From Dryobates pubescens (Eukaryota; Chordata; Aves; Piciformes; Picidae): DNA of 64,000 nucleotides. Positions 50,330-62,990 of this stretch are shown here, piece after piece. Where the stretch lies: the NCBI RefSeq assembly GCF_014839835.1, contig NC_071617.1:5392001-5456000 (forward strand). Direction: 5' to 3'. The notes beneath the pieces are model-generated. The model had not been told where the DNA came from. It saw only the letters and a program-made list of their open reading frames with translations, and ran no database searches. Within the stretch, counting starts at the first letter, position 1, and every line of letters starts with the position of its first letter. The position numbers were made by a program, and so were the translations under genes.

Positions 50330-53300
50330 CTAGAGAGATGCATTAAAATCCTGGTTAGTGCTGGTAAAATATTGGAGTATATTTTAACAGGATTTAAAAA
50401 TAGGAACTACTTCAAAATCAAGGTAAGACTTCATCTGGTGCTGACAGTCAGGCATTAGAATGGGTTACCCAGGGAGGAGTCACTGTCCCTGGATGTGTTC
50501 AAGAAATGTGTGGATGTGGCACTTTGGAACATGGTTTAATAGCCATGGTGGTGTTGGGTTGGATGATTGGACTTGATGACCTTAGAGGCCTGTGATTTTG
50601 TATTTGGACCAGACCCAGCTTGTATACAGTGAAGTAAGACAAGGAACAGGATGATATTTGCATTTAAATGAGTCTGACTCATGCTACTTTTGAACAGGAT
50701 GAGAGCAATCCCTGCCCATGGCAGGGGGGTTAGAACTAAATGATCTTCAAGGTCCATTCTATGAATTTAGGGTAGACCAGGGTAAGCTGATGATAGAAAA
50801 GCAGAAAGTGTGTCTCACTGCTTGGGGTTTGTAAACTATCTATCCACTGCTGCACACTAAAAGCTAAGACACTAGTGGATGAGGAGGAACGCTGCATTTG
50901 TAACAGCAAAGTCATATAAACCTGTTTAAAAGTAGCATGAGTCAGATTCTGTTAAATGCAAATCTCATCATCCTGTTCCTTCCATACTCCTCACCTCCAA
51001 CACATAGTGAGAAAAAAGTGTGATTTGTTCAAAGCCTCCCTGCATATTGCCACAGTTTGAGAATACATTTCTTCAAGGTAAACTCACAGGAAAAAAAATA
51101 GTTCTCCACAGTGCCCAGGCTTAATTCTAGAGATAGTTAGAAGAAATACCAGTATTTGCTTGCATTTTCCTCACTCAGACCATACCTAAATGAATCACAG
51201 AACTATAGAATGGTCTGGGTTGGAAGGGACCTCTGAAGGTCACCCAGTCCAACCCCCTCTGCAGTAAGCAGGGACATCCTCAACTAGATCATGTTGACCA
51301 GAGCCCTGTCGAGCCTCACTTTGAATATCTCCAGGGATGGGGCTCCAATCACCTCTCTGGGCAACCTGTTCCAGTGTTCCACCCTCATAGTAAAGAGCCT
51401 GTGCTTAATATCCAATCTAAATCTGCTCTTCTCTAGTTTGAAGCCATTGCCCCTTGTCCTGTCACTGCAGGCCTTTGTAAACAGTCTCTCCCATCCTTCC
51501 TGTAGGCCCCCAGGTACTGGAAGGCTGCTATCATGTCTCCCTGGAACCTCCTCCAGGCTGAACAACCCCAGCTTCCTCAGCCTTTCCTCATAGCAAAGGT
51601 GCTCCAACCTGATCATTTTCATGGCTCCCCTCTGGACTCTCTCCATCAATTATCCATCACAAATACAGCTGCAACAAAACCCATGAAGTTTAAAAGGGGC
51701 TGGAGCCCACTCAATGCATCAAAATAGCCTCTCACCTCTGAAGAACACCTGCTTGAGAAATGGGCATCTTTTGACTGAGCATTTCTCTATGAAACAAAAG
51801 GTTTGACAGACTGGTTTTATACAGCAGCAGCCTTTGGAAAGATCTGCTTCAAACTGTTTTGGCAAACAGATAAATGTTCCTGCTTGGAATAAAAGCAAGA
51901 CACTCTCCTCCCTGCTCTCCTAAACATGAATGTTTGAGCTTGGTGAGAAGCTGAGACCCCAGGTTACCACATCTAGATCTAAGATTAATCTGAAGCCCAG
52001 TCTGATTTGACCAAGAAGCACTTTTGGGTGTTTAAGCAAGTGTTCATCTTCAGGTCTGTGCACATAATTGGCACTGTTGAATAAGGTCTAAATTTATACC
52101 CCATGTTTGATATTCCTCATTTTTTTTATAGTGTTCCTCCCTTGGAAAAGGCTGAGGCCATCACTAAACCTCTTGGGTTGTATGAAACAGAAGAGGCAAT
52201 GGCAGGAACTTGCCACAGAGATAAGGCAGAAAGAATAATTTATTATTATTATTAATAATAATAATTATTATTATTATTATTTTACAGAACACACACAAGT
52301 AGAGGAAGAATTTCTCTCATTGTGTTTCTGCCAAACACATGAGCAGTTTGACTGCACCTGAGGAATCCAGGTCAGATTTTGACACCTACAGAATAGAGTT
52401 ATTACTTGCCTAAGAAGACCTGAGCTGTATACAGAATGAATGAAGGTAGGGGAACTCTTTCATGCATGAGGGCTCCCTGTTATTCTTTCAAATGACTATG
52501 CAATAAGTGGAATTATTCACAGCAGGGTGGCCAAGAGAGCAAACAATAACTGGGGAAAAAAGGTCATAGAAGAGCATCAAAGTGACTTCCTAAAATGCTG
52601 AAAAAACCAACTCTAAAAACAATGAGGGAGGAACTGGGCTAAATACACTATCTGAAAGCTTTCTCTTCTCTCCAGGGCAGCCAAATTTCATGAGAAACTG
52701 CAGGTTTAGGTCAGCTACTGACAATCCATCTGCCTCAGCTCTGTATTTGCCAGTTAAAACAACCCAAACCTGTGTCATAAAGAAAAATCATCTCCTGCAG
52801 TTAGTGATTTTGAGAGGCCAGAGTAAGGGTGGGAGCAAAACAGAACAGTGCATGGGCACTGGGTGTTTTACTCTCTGGACAGGTCACTGATAATAATGAA
52901 TCACAGAATTGTCAGGGTTGGAAAGGACCTCAAGAATCATCCAGTTCCAACCCCCCTGCCATACACAGGGACACTTTCCACTAGACCAGGTTGCCTGGAG
53001 GCCCATCCAGCCTGGCCTTAAAAACATCCAGAAATGGGGCTTCTATGACCTCCCAAGGCCAAAAGCCTTCACCTGTGACTGTAAGTCTGGAGATCTGCTC
53101 CTCCCTGGTGGGCAGTACAGTTTGGGCTCTGCAGTCACAAACACTTGCTGTAGTTCCACAGCTCAAATGTGGATTACATTTACATTTATGAATTTGAATT
53201 GTGAAACAGCTGCTTGTCCAAGACTGATTGAGATAAATCAATGTCAACCTGTGTGAAGATGTGTCAGCTGATCAAATCAAATGCTCAGTTATGTAGAGGG

Positions 53301-56300
53301 TGTGGGAAGAAGTCACAGAAGGCAGGAATGACTTACCCTCACAGCAATTTTCAGTGACACCTGCTGAATAGTGACTAATGGAGGGTACAGACGACCTTCC
53401 TGTAAATTCTCCTCTGAAACTTGCTCAGCTATTACCTAGAAATGAAGCAGACAGGTTTAACTTGAAATGCTGTAACTTTATTAAGCAGTGATCTAATTTT
53501 AAGGAAAGAAATGGTTCCACCTTGGCAAATCGTCTCTTCTCCCAGGCAACCAGCACCAGAAGAAGAGGACACAGTCTCAAGCTGTGCCAGGGGAAGTTTA
53601 GGCTCGAGGTGAGGAGAAAGTTCTTCCCAGAAAGAGTCATTAGCCATTGGAATGTGGTGCCCAGGAAGGTGGTGGAGTCACCATCCCTGGAGGTGTTCAA
53701 GAGGGGACTGGATGTGGCACTTGGTGTCTGTGGTGATAGGTTGGACTTGATGATCTTTGAAGTCTCTTCCAACCTTGGTGATTCTGTGATTCTGTGAAAT
53801 CACACAGGTACTGCTTAATCCACCAAGGCAGTGCTTCTTACAACCAGCCTGATTCACTAGGCATAGGTGGAGAATCACAGAAACATTCAGGTTGGAAAAG
53901 ACCCTCAGGATCACTAAGTCCAACCCTATTCTGCAAAGTTCACCCCTAAACCATATCCCCAAGCACCACATCCAAACAACCTTTAAACACATACAGGGTT
54001 GGTAACTCAACCACCTCCCTGGGCAGCACATTCCAAGGCCTGACCACTCTTGCCATGAAAACATTCTTCCTAATGTCCAGTCTAAACCTACCCAGTCCCA
54101 GCTTGAGGCTATTCTATGATTAGGTATAGCTACTCAAGTGCTAGAAAACCAGGGAGCTATGCCCTTTTCTCACTCAAGCAATACAACTTATCAAGTCCTG
54201 CCACACACAAACTAGCAAACACTGCACTGTGAGGTATTAATTCCATCCATCAAATGCAGTTGGGCCAAAAACTTTTAAAATTAAAGAAGCACTTGCTTTC
54301 CTGACAGTTGTCAAGTCACCTTGTGCAGAAAACAGAGATAAAAGCCTGAAGTGTAAAATGCTTTGAACAGAATTCCTGGTGGCTGAGCCGGCTTGTTCTG
54401 TGTCCAGCTCACACATCTGGCCTATAGATCATAGCAGCAAGTCAGTCGACTAAATATGAGTCAGCAGTGCACCCAGGTGGCCAAGAAAGCCAGTGGCATC
54501 CTGGCTTGGATTAGAAATATGGTGGCCAGCAGGGACAGGGAGGTGATCATCGCCTGTACTCAGCACTGGTAAGGCCACACCTCAAGTACTGTGCTCAGTT
54601 CTGGGCCCTTCACTACAAGAAAGACACTGAGGTCTGGAGTGTGTCCAGAGAAGGGCAATGAGACTCATGGAGAGCCTGGAGCACATGGCCTGTGAGGAGC
54701 AGCTGAGGGAGCTGGGGATGTTCAGTATGGAGAAGAGGAAGCTGAGGGGGGGCCTCATCACTCTCTACAACTACCTGAAGGGAGGTTGGAGTGAGGAGGT
54801 GGCAGAATAAAGAATTAAACTGTACAGCAGCTCCAGGTTCAGAGAGAAACAACATACTCTTCTGCCATCAATCCAGCATGCTGGTAGCTGTAGTAAGTTT
54901 TTCTCTTTGGAGAGGAAATGCTGACAAGAGCAACAAGCAATTTTACTCTTGCTGAGTATAAAGAGTAAAGGAAAATTGTTTGGTTTACATTTTAATGTGA
55001 TACTGAGAAATCCATCAGAGAGAAAACGCCACCAGGGGGAGCTAAGCCAATGCACAATCCCCTTTTTGCTCTCCACAATAGCAAACTGGGCTATCTAAAA
55101 ACGATGCACAGGCCGTTGATAAAACACGATGTGCACCTGAACGTGTGAAGAGGCGCTTACAACGTGAGCTTTCTACTGCTAACAGCTCGATGGGACTCTG
55201 CAGGGAAGAGGACGTTTGAAGAAATCACCAGCAAGTTGCTGCTAGTGTAATGCATCACTGAAAACAAAAAAAGGTTCAGGAGTACCTCTGGTTTGTGATG
55301 GGGTTGATAGGAAGCAAGCCAAAAAACAGGATGTTATAGGTTAGAAGGGACTTCCAAAGGTCATCACCCCTGCCAGAGCAGGACCATAGAATCTAGCACA
55401 GGTCGCACAGGAACATGTCCACATGGGTCTTGAAAGTCTCTGGAGAAGGAGGGACCACAACCTCTCTGGGGAACCTGTTTCAGTGCTCTGTGACCCTCAC
55501 AGTGAAAAAGTTCCTGCTCATGTTGAGGTGGAACCTCCTGTGCTGTAGTTTATATCCATTGCCCCTTGTCCTATCACAGGGTGCAAGTGAGCAGAGCCTC
55601 CTGACACCCAGCCCCCAGATATTTATAAAGATTTATTAAACCACCCCTCATTCTTCTCCAGAATAAACAGCCCTAGGTCTCTGAGCCTCTCCTCATAGGG
55701 CAGTGCTCTAGGCCCTCAATCCTCCTGGTAGCTCTCTGTTGGACTCTCTCAAGTAGATCCCTGTCCCTGTTGAACTGGGGAGCCCAGAACTGGACACTTA
55801 ACTATATAGTTGCCATTCTACTCCTTCCGACATACTCCTGTCACAGCATAATGAGATGCAAAACCACAGAATCAAGCATTTTCAGAGAGAATGACACCTT
55901 CTGCATGTGCTCTCTGAAAAAAAATCCTCCTTGAGAACATCAGTTCAGTGGCAGGGGGGGAAATGATTTATCAACATTTGGAATTGTTACGACTGCAGAG
56001 AAAATGGAACTCTGGCAGGGTATAAATCCACAATGCAGCACTGCTTTGAATGGTGTGCATTTTAGCTCCACCTGCTTCAGACTACAATGGGATACAATCA
56101 TGAGTATAAAGAATAAGAAGGATAATCAAAAGGTTTTGTTTTGTTTTGTTTATAAGGAGACAAAAAAAATTATATAATAGACTGGGGAGGAAGAGAAAAC
56201 AAAAGAGAAGACAAAGAAAACACCAAAGACAACTGAAGGTGAACATCTCATGGCACTGCAGGGAACACCAATCATCAAACAGCAGGAAATCATAACAGGA

Positions 56301-59300
56301 GAGTTTCTTTTTCCACAGAGCTCATAATTAAATAGTGACACTAATTGCCAAAAGATAGCCAAGTGTATAAACACGTTTAGAAGGCCACTAGGCTCATTTA
56401 TGAACAAGAAATCTATACAGGGACAAAACTTCTAGCCCTCCTGCCTGCCAGAAGCTGAAGAGTCACTTCAGCAGAAGGATCACTCTGCATTTTCCCCTTA
56501 TTTATCCTCTTTTCCTCAGTTTTTGCTGCTGAATAGTTTCACACGAAGATACTGAGCTGTTTGGATCTTAGGTCCAACCCAGTGTGGCTATTTAAAGTTT
56601 TACATTTTAATTAACTGATGTTTTTAACATAGAAATTTGCTAAGCCTTATTGCAGAACCTAAATGAAAAGCAGCCAAGAGAGGACAAATGGGATAAAGGA
56701 AGCAGGGGCATCTTGGCTTTTGAAGGACATATTCTCTTCTAGCAGTTTTATTTCTGGAGTCTCTTGACTGTAGGTTACACATGCCAAGAACATTTCTTTA
56801 GTTTGTAATTCTCTGCTCTTTCTGTTGTGTTTGGTAGGACTTAGAAGAGCAGGTAACCTCCCTTGTCATCACACAGCAATTGCTTACAACTCAGAGGTAT
56901 TACAGCTGACAGTACCTTTGATTTATCATCCATAATCAAAGTTACATTCTATTTAACTTGGCAGCAATTTTAAAATCCTCAAAGTAGGATTTGTTGTGGT
57001 TACCATAAGCTATTTGTGACTTTTATCAGATTTAACTGAAGAGTTGGCAAAGCAAGAAGACAGGAGGTGCAGGCATGCAGCCTGGGCTGCTTATTTTTCA
57101 TTCTTCCTGTTTTCAGGTAAGTTACCACTAAAATCCTTCTGGCTAAAACACTTTACCTTTGGTCCTTCAAATTTTGCAGTGCCTTGGGTCCTTGTATTTC
57201 ATATAATCATAGAATCAACAAGGTTGGAAAAGACCTCAGAGATCATCAAGGCCAACCTGTCACCCAACACCTCATGACTAACTAAGCCATGGCTTCAAGT
57301 GCCACATCCAATCCCCTCTTGAACACCTCCAGGGACAGGGACTCCACCACCTCCCTGGGCAGCACATTCCAATGGCCAATTACTCTTTCTGGGAAGAACT
57401 TTCTCCTCACCTTGAGCCTAAACCTCCCCTGGCACAGTTTGAGACTGTGTCCTCTTGTTCTGGTGCTGGTTGTCTGGGAGAAGAGACCAACCCCCACCTG
57501 GCTACAACCTCCCTTCAGGTTGTTGTAGACTGCAATAAGGTCTCCTCTGAGCCTCCTCCAGGCTAAACAACCCCAGCTCCCTCAGCCTTATGCTCCAGAC
57601 CTCTCCCCAGCCTCGTTGCCCTTCTCTGGACACGTTCAAGAGTCTCAATGTCCTTCTTAAATTGAGGGGCCCAGAACTGGACACAGTACTCAAGGTGTGG
57701 CCTAACCAGTGCTGAATACAGGGGCACAATGACTTCCCTGCTCCTGCTGGCCACACTATTTCTGATGCAGGCTACTGTTCTAGAACTCACATGAAACTAA
57801 TTTGGATTTTGTCCTTCCATTTAAGAAGCCAAGAAAAGAAACCAGAAAGCACTTTTGCCTTTGCTTTGTGCTGTAGTCTCAGCTAAGGGCTTACACAGCC
57901 CTCCCAGCCTTCACACCCCTGACACCTCTTTTGGCAAAGACTCCTCTGAACTTCATCATCTGTCACCTTGCTCAGTAACTGGCTGTAGCTCACCCAAGCC
58001 CTAGTCACACACTGGCTCTCACACAGGCAGGGAGACCAGATGTGACTACTCTGGCCATAAGGTCAGTAGTTATCCATTGATCCTGCCACCAACAGAGGCT
58101 TTCTGTACAAGAAAAAAACATTACTTTTTTACATGTCCAGCTTTTCTAGGGATTTTACTAGAGGGTGGAAAATACCCAGCAAAACTTTTACCAAAGAAAA
58201 ACAGTCAGGGAACAACTTCTGCCTTAAGAGAGAATTTAAAAGCTTCCTTGCAATTTCTGATACTTCCTGAACTTCCTGGTTTCTTTTTTCAGTTGCATTT
58301 CTTTGTTCAGAACAGATTTGTTTTCTGACTTAGTAGGCTGCCACTTGAGATATCATTCAGTCCACATATGTGTCACCTTCCATCCATCAGTGCTCTATAT
58401 ATAGGAACCATTTCACCCAAACCAAAATGAAGCAACTTCTAGGATGAAATAAGACAACTGTTTAACACGGCAGTTTAAACCAGCAAGTGAGGGTCACTGT
58501 ATCCAACTGAAATTACAGGGGAAGCATTTAAAGGGAGGATATAATTATCCAAAGACCTTCCTAAGATGGTTAAAGCCAGTGGAGACAGTCTGGACTTTTT
58601 ACTAATTTTAAAGATGGAAATAGTGAATGTCCTTCTCATACAGGCAAGCTGCTGGCAAACCTTTTTAGAGATGCCATAGCACACACTCCATAAAATCCCT
58701 GCAGAAATCCAGCATGGGCAGCATGCAAGTGCTCAGCCTTTAAGAAATACCCCATGCTGCTGGTCACAGGATCACACTGCCTATCAATTGCCTCCAAGTG
58801 ACAGTAAAGAGCACAAGGAAACATTTTTTCACTGTTGAGGGTGAAAAAGCCTTTTTGTGGCTCTGCTCTGGACTCTTTCAAGCAGTTTCCTGAGGTTCTT
58901 CTTGAACTGAGGGGCCCAGGACTTGACACAATATTCCAGATACAGCCTCAGCAGGGCAGAGTACAGGGGAGGAGAGCCTCTCAACCTACTAACCACAGCC
59001 TTTCTAATCTCCCCCAGAATGGCTTTTGCCTTCTTGGCCACAAGAGCACATTGCTGGCTCATGGTCAACCTGCCATCCACTAGGACCCCCAGGTCCTTTT
59101 TCCCTTCACTGCTCTCCAGTGCAGTGGGAAGAACAACATGGCAATTGTGTCACACTGCGGTGCAAGGAACCACAGGGTGATGGAGCACTTTCACCAGCTG
59201 TTGACAAGGGAGTGCCACAAAAGATGATGCCAATAGCTTCACTCAAATATAGCAAAAAGCTGAAAGAAATTCAAGCATTTTTTTTTGCCAGCAAAGCACC

Positions 59301-61804
59301 CACAAAAGCCCCTCCAAAGCTACGATATCAAACCTATTTCTTTTGAATCTAAAATAAAGCCTATGTGTACATGTATGCACACTGTACCTATGTGCATCCA
59401 CCTGTGATAATGCAGTACTGGAGTCTTTCTCTTTGCTCCTTGTCAAAAGAAGGTGAAGTTTGTGTGCCAGGTGACCTTTGGATCAAGTACTGACTTTAAA
59501 AGAACATGACTAGTTCAGAGAGAATGTGTAAAACCCCACCACACCTGGCAAATAAAGACCTCAGACAGAAAGCACATTTTTTTCCAGTTTAAAAGAGAAT
59601 GTTTAACAACTTCTGCTTAATTGTTAATTATTACCAAGTTACTCAAGTAAGGAATTGAAATAATTATTAATACAGTACCTCAGCAGTTGTGAGGAACACG
59701 TCCTCACTGATATGCTTTATTCCACAGGCAATAACTCCAAGGGCAACTCCTGGGAACACATAGGAATTGTTACCCTGGCCTGGATAGAGAGTTTGTCCAC
59801 TTGGAAGAGTGACAGGACCAAAAGGGCTTCCACTGGCAAAAATGCCACGGCCCTAAAGTGGAACAAGAAAGCCAGAGAAAGCAGGTTAGTTGTAAGCATG
59901 CTGTTGAAGTGTTTCACACATCACCACTGTGGAAGCTGGCTTACCCCTGTTTAATCATGGTATCACAGTACATACATTGCTGCCAGGGACCAAGCACCAT
60001 GCATGGAACTCGTGCCGGCAGGCAGAACGGAAGAGCCAGCCAGGTTTTGGGAATTAGAGATTTTAGCTACAAAGATAAAAGTTACTCCATGGCACTTGTA
60101 CTGAGGACAGGAGAACTGGCTCCAACTCATTTTATAGCAGCTCTAAATCTCTTCCCAGCACCCAAACACAGATGTAGCTCCATGCTGGCACACAGCACAC
60201 ATCAGGCAGCTGCAGGGAGGAACAGAAGCCTATGGGGTAACCCAGACACGGTGATAAGGATCATGCTCCTAACAGCTTCACATTAGCTATGAGGAATATT
60301 AGGCCTGGTGTCATTCAGTACCAGGCACATCCAGGACTGTGACACCACTGGAAGTGTACCAAGAGACGGGTTGTAAGGGAGCTGCAAGTTTGATGGAGTC
60401 TCACTGTTCCCCTGGGATGAGGAACATCCTGACATTGAAAGGTGGCAGAAGAGGCACCTCTGAGGTGACTCACCTACAGCGCTACTATCCAGGTTCCCCC
60501 CAGATCGTTCCTGAGACACTGGGAGAGAGGAGTGATTTCTAGAGCAGGCAATGCAGTCTGGGACTAATAAGGGGAGTGACATTGCACAGGCTCTGCATCT
60601 GCAGCCCAAAGACCTTTGACTCATGCCTTGCTGGGGAGGGAGCACCCTTGACTTTAAGCAGTAAATTTAGGTGGGGAAGCAAAGCCAGCCTTTATTCATG
60701 CTAGCAGTGCCGAAGTGATAAATGTCACTGTTAAATACTTCAGAGGCCCTTTGTATCACAAATGTCTCTGCCTATTTTAGAGAACTGGAAACATGCACTG
60801 TTGCTGTTCAGCTCTTCAGAAGGGTGTTCTGTTTGGTTTGGTGTCACACAGCATTATCATGGCCAGCTTATTATATGTTTTGGTGACAGACCAAATCCTT
60901 CAGTGTGTCTTTTGCCTACCAGATGTCATTACCCACTGAAACCAACCCTTCACGTCGGCCACTTCCCTGTCTCTTGCACTGTGCTGTAATTGTGCACTGT
61001 GCAGCGTGGAACAGGGAGGCTAAATTTGTCCTTTAAACACTGGGGAACTGCCATTCAAACTGCCCAGCATTTGACAAGAAATCCAAACACAGAATCACAG
61101 AACTGTCAGGGTTGGGAAGGACCTCAAAGATTATCTAGTTCCAACCCCCCTGCCATGGGCAGGGTCACCTCACACTAGATCAGGTTGCTCAGAGCCACAT
61201 CCAACCTGGCCTTAAAAACCTCCAGGGATAGGGCTTCTACCACCTCCCTGGGCAACCTGTTCCAGTGTCTCACCACCCCCATGGTGAAGAACTTCTTCCT
61301 AGCATCTAATCTAAATCTCCCCTCCTCTAGCTTGGATCCATTCCCCCTAGTCCTATCACTACCTGACATGCTAAAAAGTCCTTCTCCAGTTTTCCTGTAG
61401 GCCCCCTTCACATACTGGAAGGCCACAATAAGGTCTCCTCGGAGCCTTCTCTTCTCCAGACTGAACAACCCCAACTCTCCCAGCCTGTCCTCATAGAAGA
61501 AGTGATGACCTCTGGAGGTCTCTTCCAAACTCTAAGATTCTGTGATTCTGTGATCTACACCCAGAGATGCGATTAGCCACTCCACCCTCTGTCTTCCTCC
61601 CCTTTAACCCTTTATTTTACTTTTCACTACATGTACTGGAGAGATGTTAATCTTTGGTTACCTCTGTATATTTATAGCACTGCTCAGCAGTGCATTCTGC
61701 TTTGCTGGTAGGATTGCTGAGAGCAAAAATAATGGGACGTTTGTTGAAAGCAGCCATGTCCTGAAGAATTTGTTTAGTAAAAGCACCACCAATTGCAGCA
61801 ACTC
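50171..61804 (-). CDS. ME1: ME1, cytosolic NADP-dependent malic enzyme, 3' part (last 4 exons)
   Basis: Malic enzyme 1 oxidatively decarboxylates (S)-malate to pyruvate and CO2 while reducing NADP+; in birds it is a major liver source of NADPH for fatty-acid synthesis. Four exons join in frame to 191 residues plus TAA, about the last third of the protein. Malic enzyme signatures are clear: [38 protein letters not shown] and [20 protein letters not shown] (the Asn-rich loops near the active site and dinucleotide). The C-terminus [13 protein letters not shown] differs from human ME1 and has an ME3-like flavour. The DOP1A-PGM3-RWDD2A neighbourhood is that of ME1, so I call ME1. Earlier exons, including the GxGxxG nucleotide-binding region, lie beyond the right edge. 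No defects are seen. Confidence 0.93.
50452..50602 (+). mobile_element. CR1 LINE 3' fragment, antisense to ME1
   Basis: GCATTAGAATGGGTTACCCA to CTTAGAGGCCTGTGATTTTG. Confidence 0.8.
50700..50768 (+). mobile_element. CR1 LINE 3' stub
   Basis: CCCTGCCCATGGCAGGGGGG to CCATTCTATGAATT. Confidence 0.75.
51192..51650 (-). mobile_element. CR1 LINE, 5'-truncated
   Basis: 3' end at 51192; ORF2 remnant [20 protein letters not shown]. Confidence 0.92.
51651..52897 (-). other. ME1 last intron, mostly unique
   Basis: Only the TTA/TAA microsatellite at 52234-52283 stands out. Confidence 0.6.
52234..52283. repeat. TTA/TAA trinucleotide microsatellite with inverted halves
   Basis: Fifty bases of ATT repeats switching to AAT and back to ATT, so the halves are complementary and could fold. 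In an ME1 intron. Confidence 0.9.
52898..53060 (-). mobile_element. CR1 LINE 3' fragment
   Basis: TGAATCACAGAATTGTCAGG to TTCTATGACCTCCCAAGG. Confidence 0.88.
53337..53435 (-). CDS. ME1: ME1 exon (second from last)
   Basis: 99 bases, phase 0 to 0, [20 protein letters not shown] then [13 protein letters not shown]. Acceptor ttctag, donor gtaagt. Confidence 0.95.
53531..53798 (+). mobile_element. CR1 LINE 3' fragment, antisense to ME1
   Basis: TCTCTTCTCCCAGGCAACC to GGTGATTCTGTGATTCTGTG; remnant [20 protein letters not shown]. Lies 95 bases from an ME1 exon. Confidence 0.92.
53871..54112 (-). mobile_element. CR1 LINE 3' fragment
   Basis: GAGAATCACAGAAACATTC to CCCAGCTTGAGGCT; same subfamily as the copies at 7275 and 30802. 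Confidence 0.9.
54456..54800 (+). mobile_element. CR1 LINE, truncated at both ends
   Basis: ATGAGTCAGCAGTGCACCC to AACTACCTGAAGGGAGG; the 3' tail is missing. Confidence 0.86.
55326..55798 (-). mobile_element. CR1 LINE, 5'-truncated
   Basis: 3' end at 55326 (reversed CTATAACATCCTG); remnant of the [11 protein letters not shown] type. Confidence 0.92.
55799..57200 (-). other. ME1 intron, unique sequence
   Basis: AT-rich, with a short TTTTG repeat near 56135; nothing else recognised. Confidence 0.55.
57201..57790 (-). mobile_element. CR1 LINE, 5'-truncated
   Basis: 3' end at 57201; open remnant [20 protein letters not shown] to [20 protein letters not shown]. Confidence 0.94.
58845..59118 (-). 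mobile_element. CR1 LINE internal fragment
   Basis: Reversed ORF2 part with [20 protein letters not shown] and the [20 protein letters not shown] block; no 3' tail. Confidence 0.85.
59679..59852 (-). CDS. ME1: ME1 exon (third from last)
   Basis: 174 bases, phase 0 to 0, [20 protein letters not shown], then [20 protein letters not shown] to EDVFLTTAE. Acceptor ctttag, donor gtactg. Confidence 0.96.
59853..61087 (-). other. ME1 intron, unique sequence
   Basis: No repeat or exon recognised. Confidence 0.55.
61088..61500 (-). mobile_element. CR1 LINE, 5'-truncated
   Basis: 3' end at 61088; open remnant [20 protein letters not shown]. Confidence 0.93.
61501..61556 (+). mobile_element. CR1 LINE 3' stub, inverted to its neighbour
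   Basis: GATGACCTCTGGAGGTCTCT to GATTCTGTGATTCTGTGATC. Confidence 0.82.
61662..61804 (-). CDS. ME1: ME1 exon (fourth from last)
   Basis: 143 bases; two bases complete Gly, then [20 protein letters not shown] to AEQCYKYTE. Acceptor ccttag, donor gtaacc. Confidence 0.95.
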
Positions 61805-62865
61805 CTAAGGAAGAAAAACCACACAGAGAACAGACAGATGCAATCAGCTCAAGGTAAGACATGCATGTCACTTTTAAGGGGAGAGAGGTACTTTTACTGC
61901 ATACCTTCCCCTTAAAAATGGTTAAAATGAAGTTTCATATAATAGATTTTGCAATAGCGAAACTTCACTTTTATCCCTAACACAAGGCAGAATTTATTCA
62001 CTCCCAGACAGTTTGGTGAATTCCTCACTTCACTTTTCTCAGGCCCTCTCTGAAGTAGAAATGTGTCACTTACCTGCAGGTAAGTACAGTAAGGAGTAGA
62101 AAGGTACAAGTCTCATGCAACAGATTGGATAATTTCTTCCAAATCCAGTCTGTCAGATTTTCTTCTGACATGACGAGAACAGTCTCAGCCTTCTACTATT
62201 CATTATTCTGTCATCTCCAGCCTCAGCTGATGAATAATCCCAATCTTGTGGGACTAAAACTTCCCTCACAGCAATATTTTCTTGTTAATACATCCTTTTC
62301 CATCCCACCAGCAATGCTCTTCTATCCTCCATACTGTGCTCACAACCAAAAAGGGGAGGAAAGGGGGAGGCAGTGTGATGTTTTTGAGGTGCCACTGCAC
62401 ATACAGATCTGCCTAACCTACAAGAGCTGGGAGTCCAGGGATCACATCCTTTCTCTCCATGCCTTCAGTGTAAAACAAATAAACAGGTCTTTGGAGTAAA
62501 CCCAAGCATCTGTGCCGCAGAAAGGTCAAAGTGGTGTTCATTCTGCCAGGTCCAACAGACACTTCAGAGTATCTGTGTCACTCAGGATGCATGGTGAGTT
62601 AAGCAACTTTGCTGAAAGTAACAAAGCTGAATGTTGGTTCTTCAAACTCCTATTGGTGGTTGAGGTTCACTGCTTGAATAAATCCAAGCCTTCAGGTTTT
62701 ATTTCTGATATGATCTTGGTCAGACCTTTCACAGGGTGGATGCAACTTCAAGAACAACCTGCCTTTGGCTCTGATTCTTTCCATCCTGGGCTTTACTCTA
62801 GGTTTTGGCAGTTTGTTAGCCTCTCCCCTCTGCCAGAACTGATAGCTTCATTCTCTTTCTACTTT
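61805..62865 (-). other. ME1 intron, unique sequence
   Basis: I looked for the next upstream ME1 exon and did not find it. Confidence 0.55.
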
Positions 62866-62990
62866 CATCCATCTGGATGCATTCCTGTGTGACCTGCACT
62901 ACATTCTATGGTCCTGCTCTGGCAGGGCGGTTGGACTTGATCTTCAGAGGTCTCTTCCAACCCCTAACATCCTGTGATCCTGTGATCTCT
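62866..62990 (+). mobile_element. CR1 LINE 3' fragment
   Basis: CATCTGGATGCATTCCTGTG to CATCCTGTGATCCTGTGATC, the CCTGTG-tailed subfamily. Confidence 0.9.
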
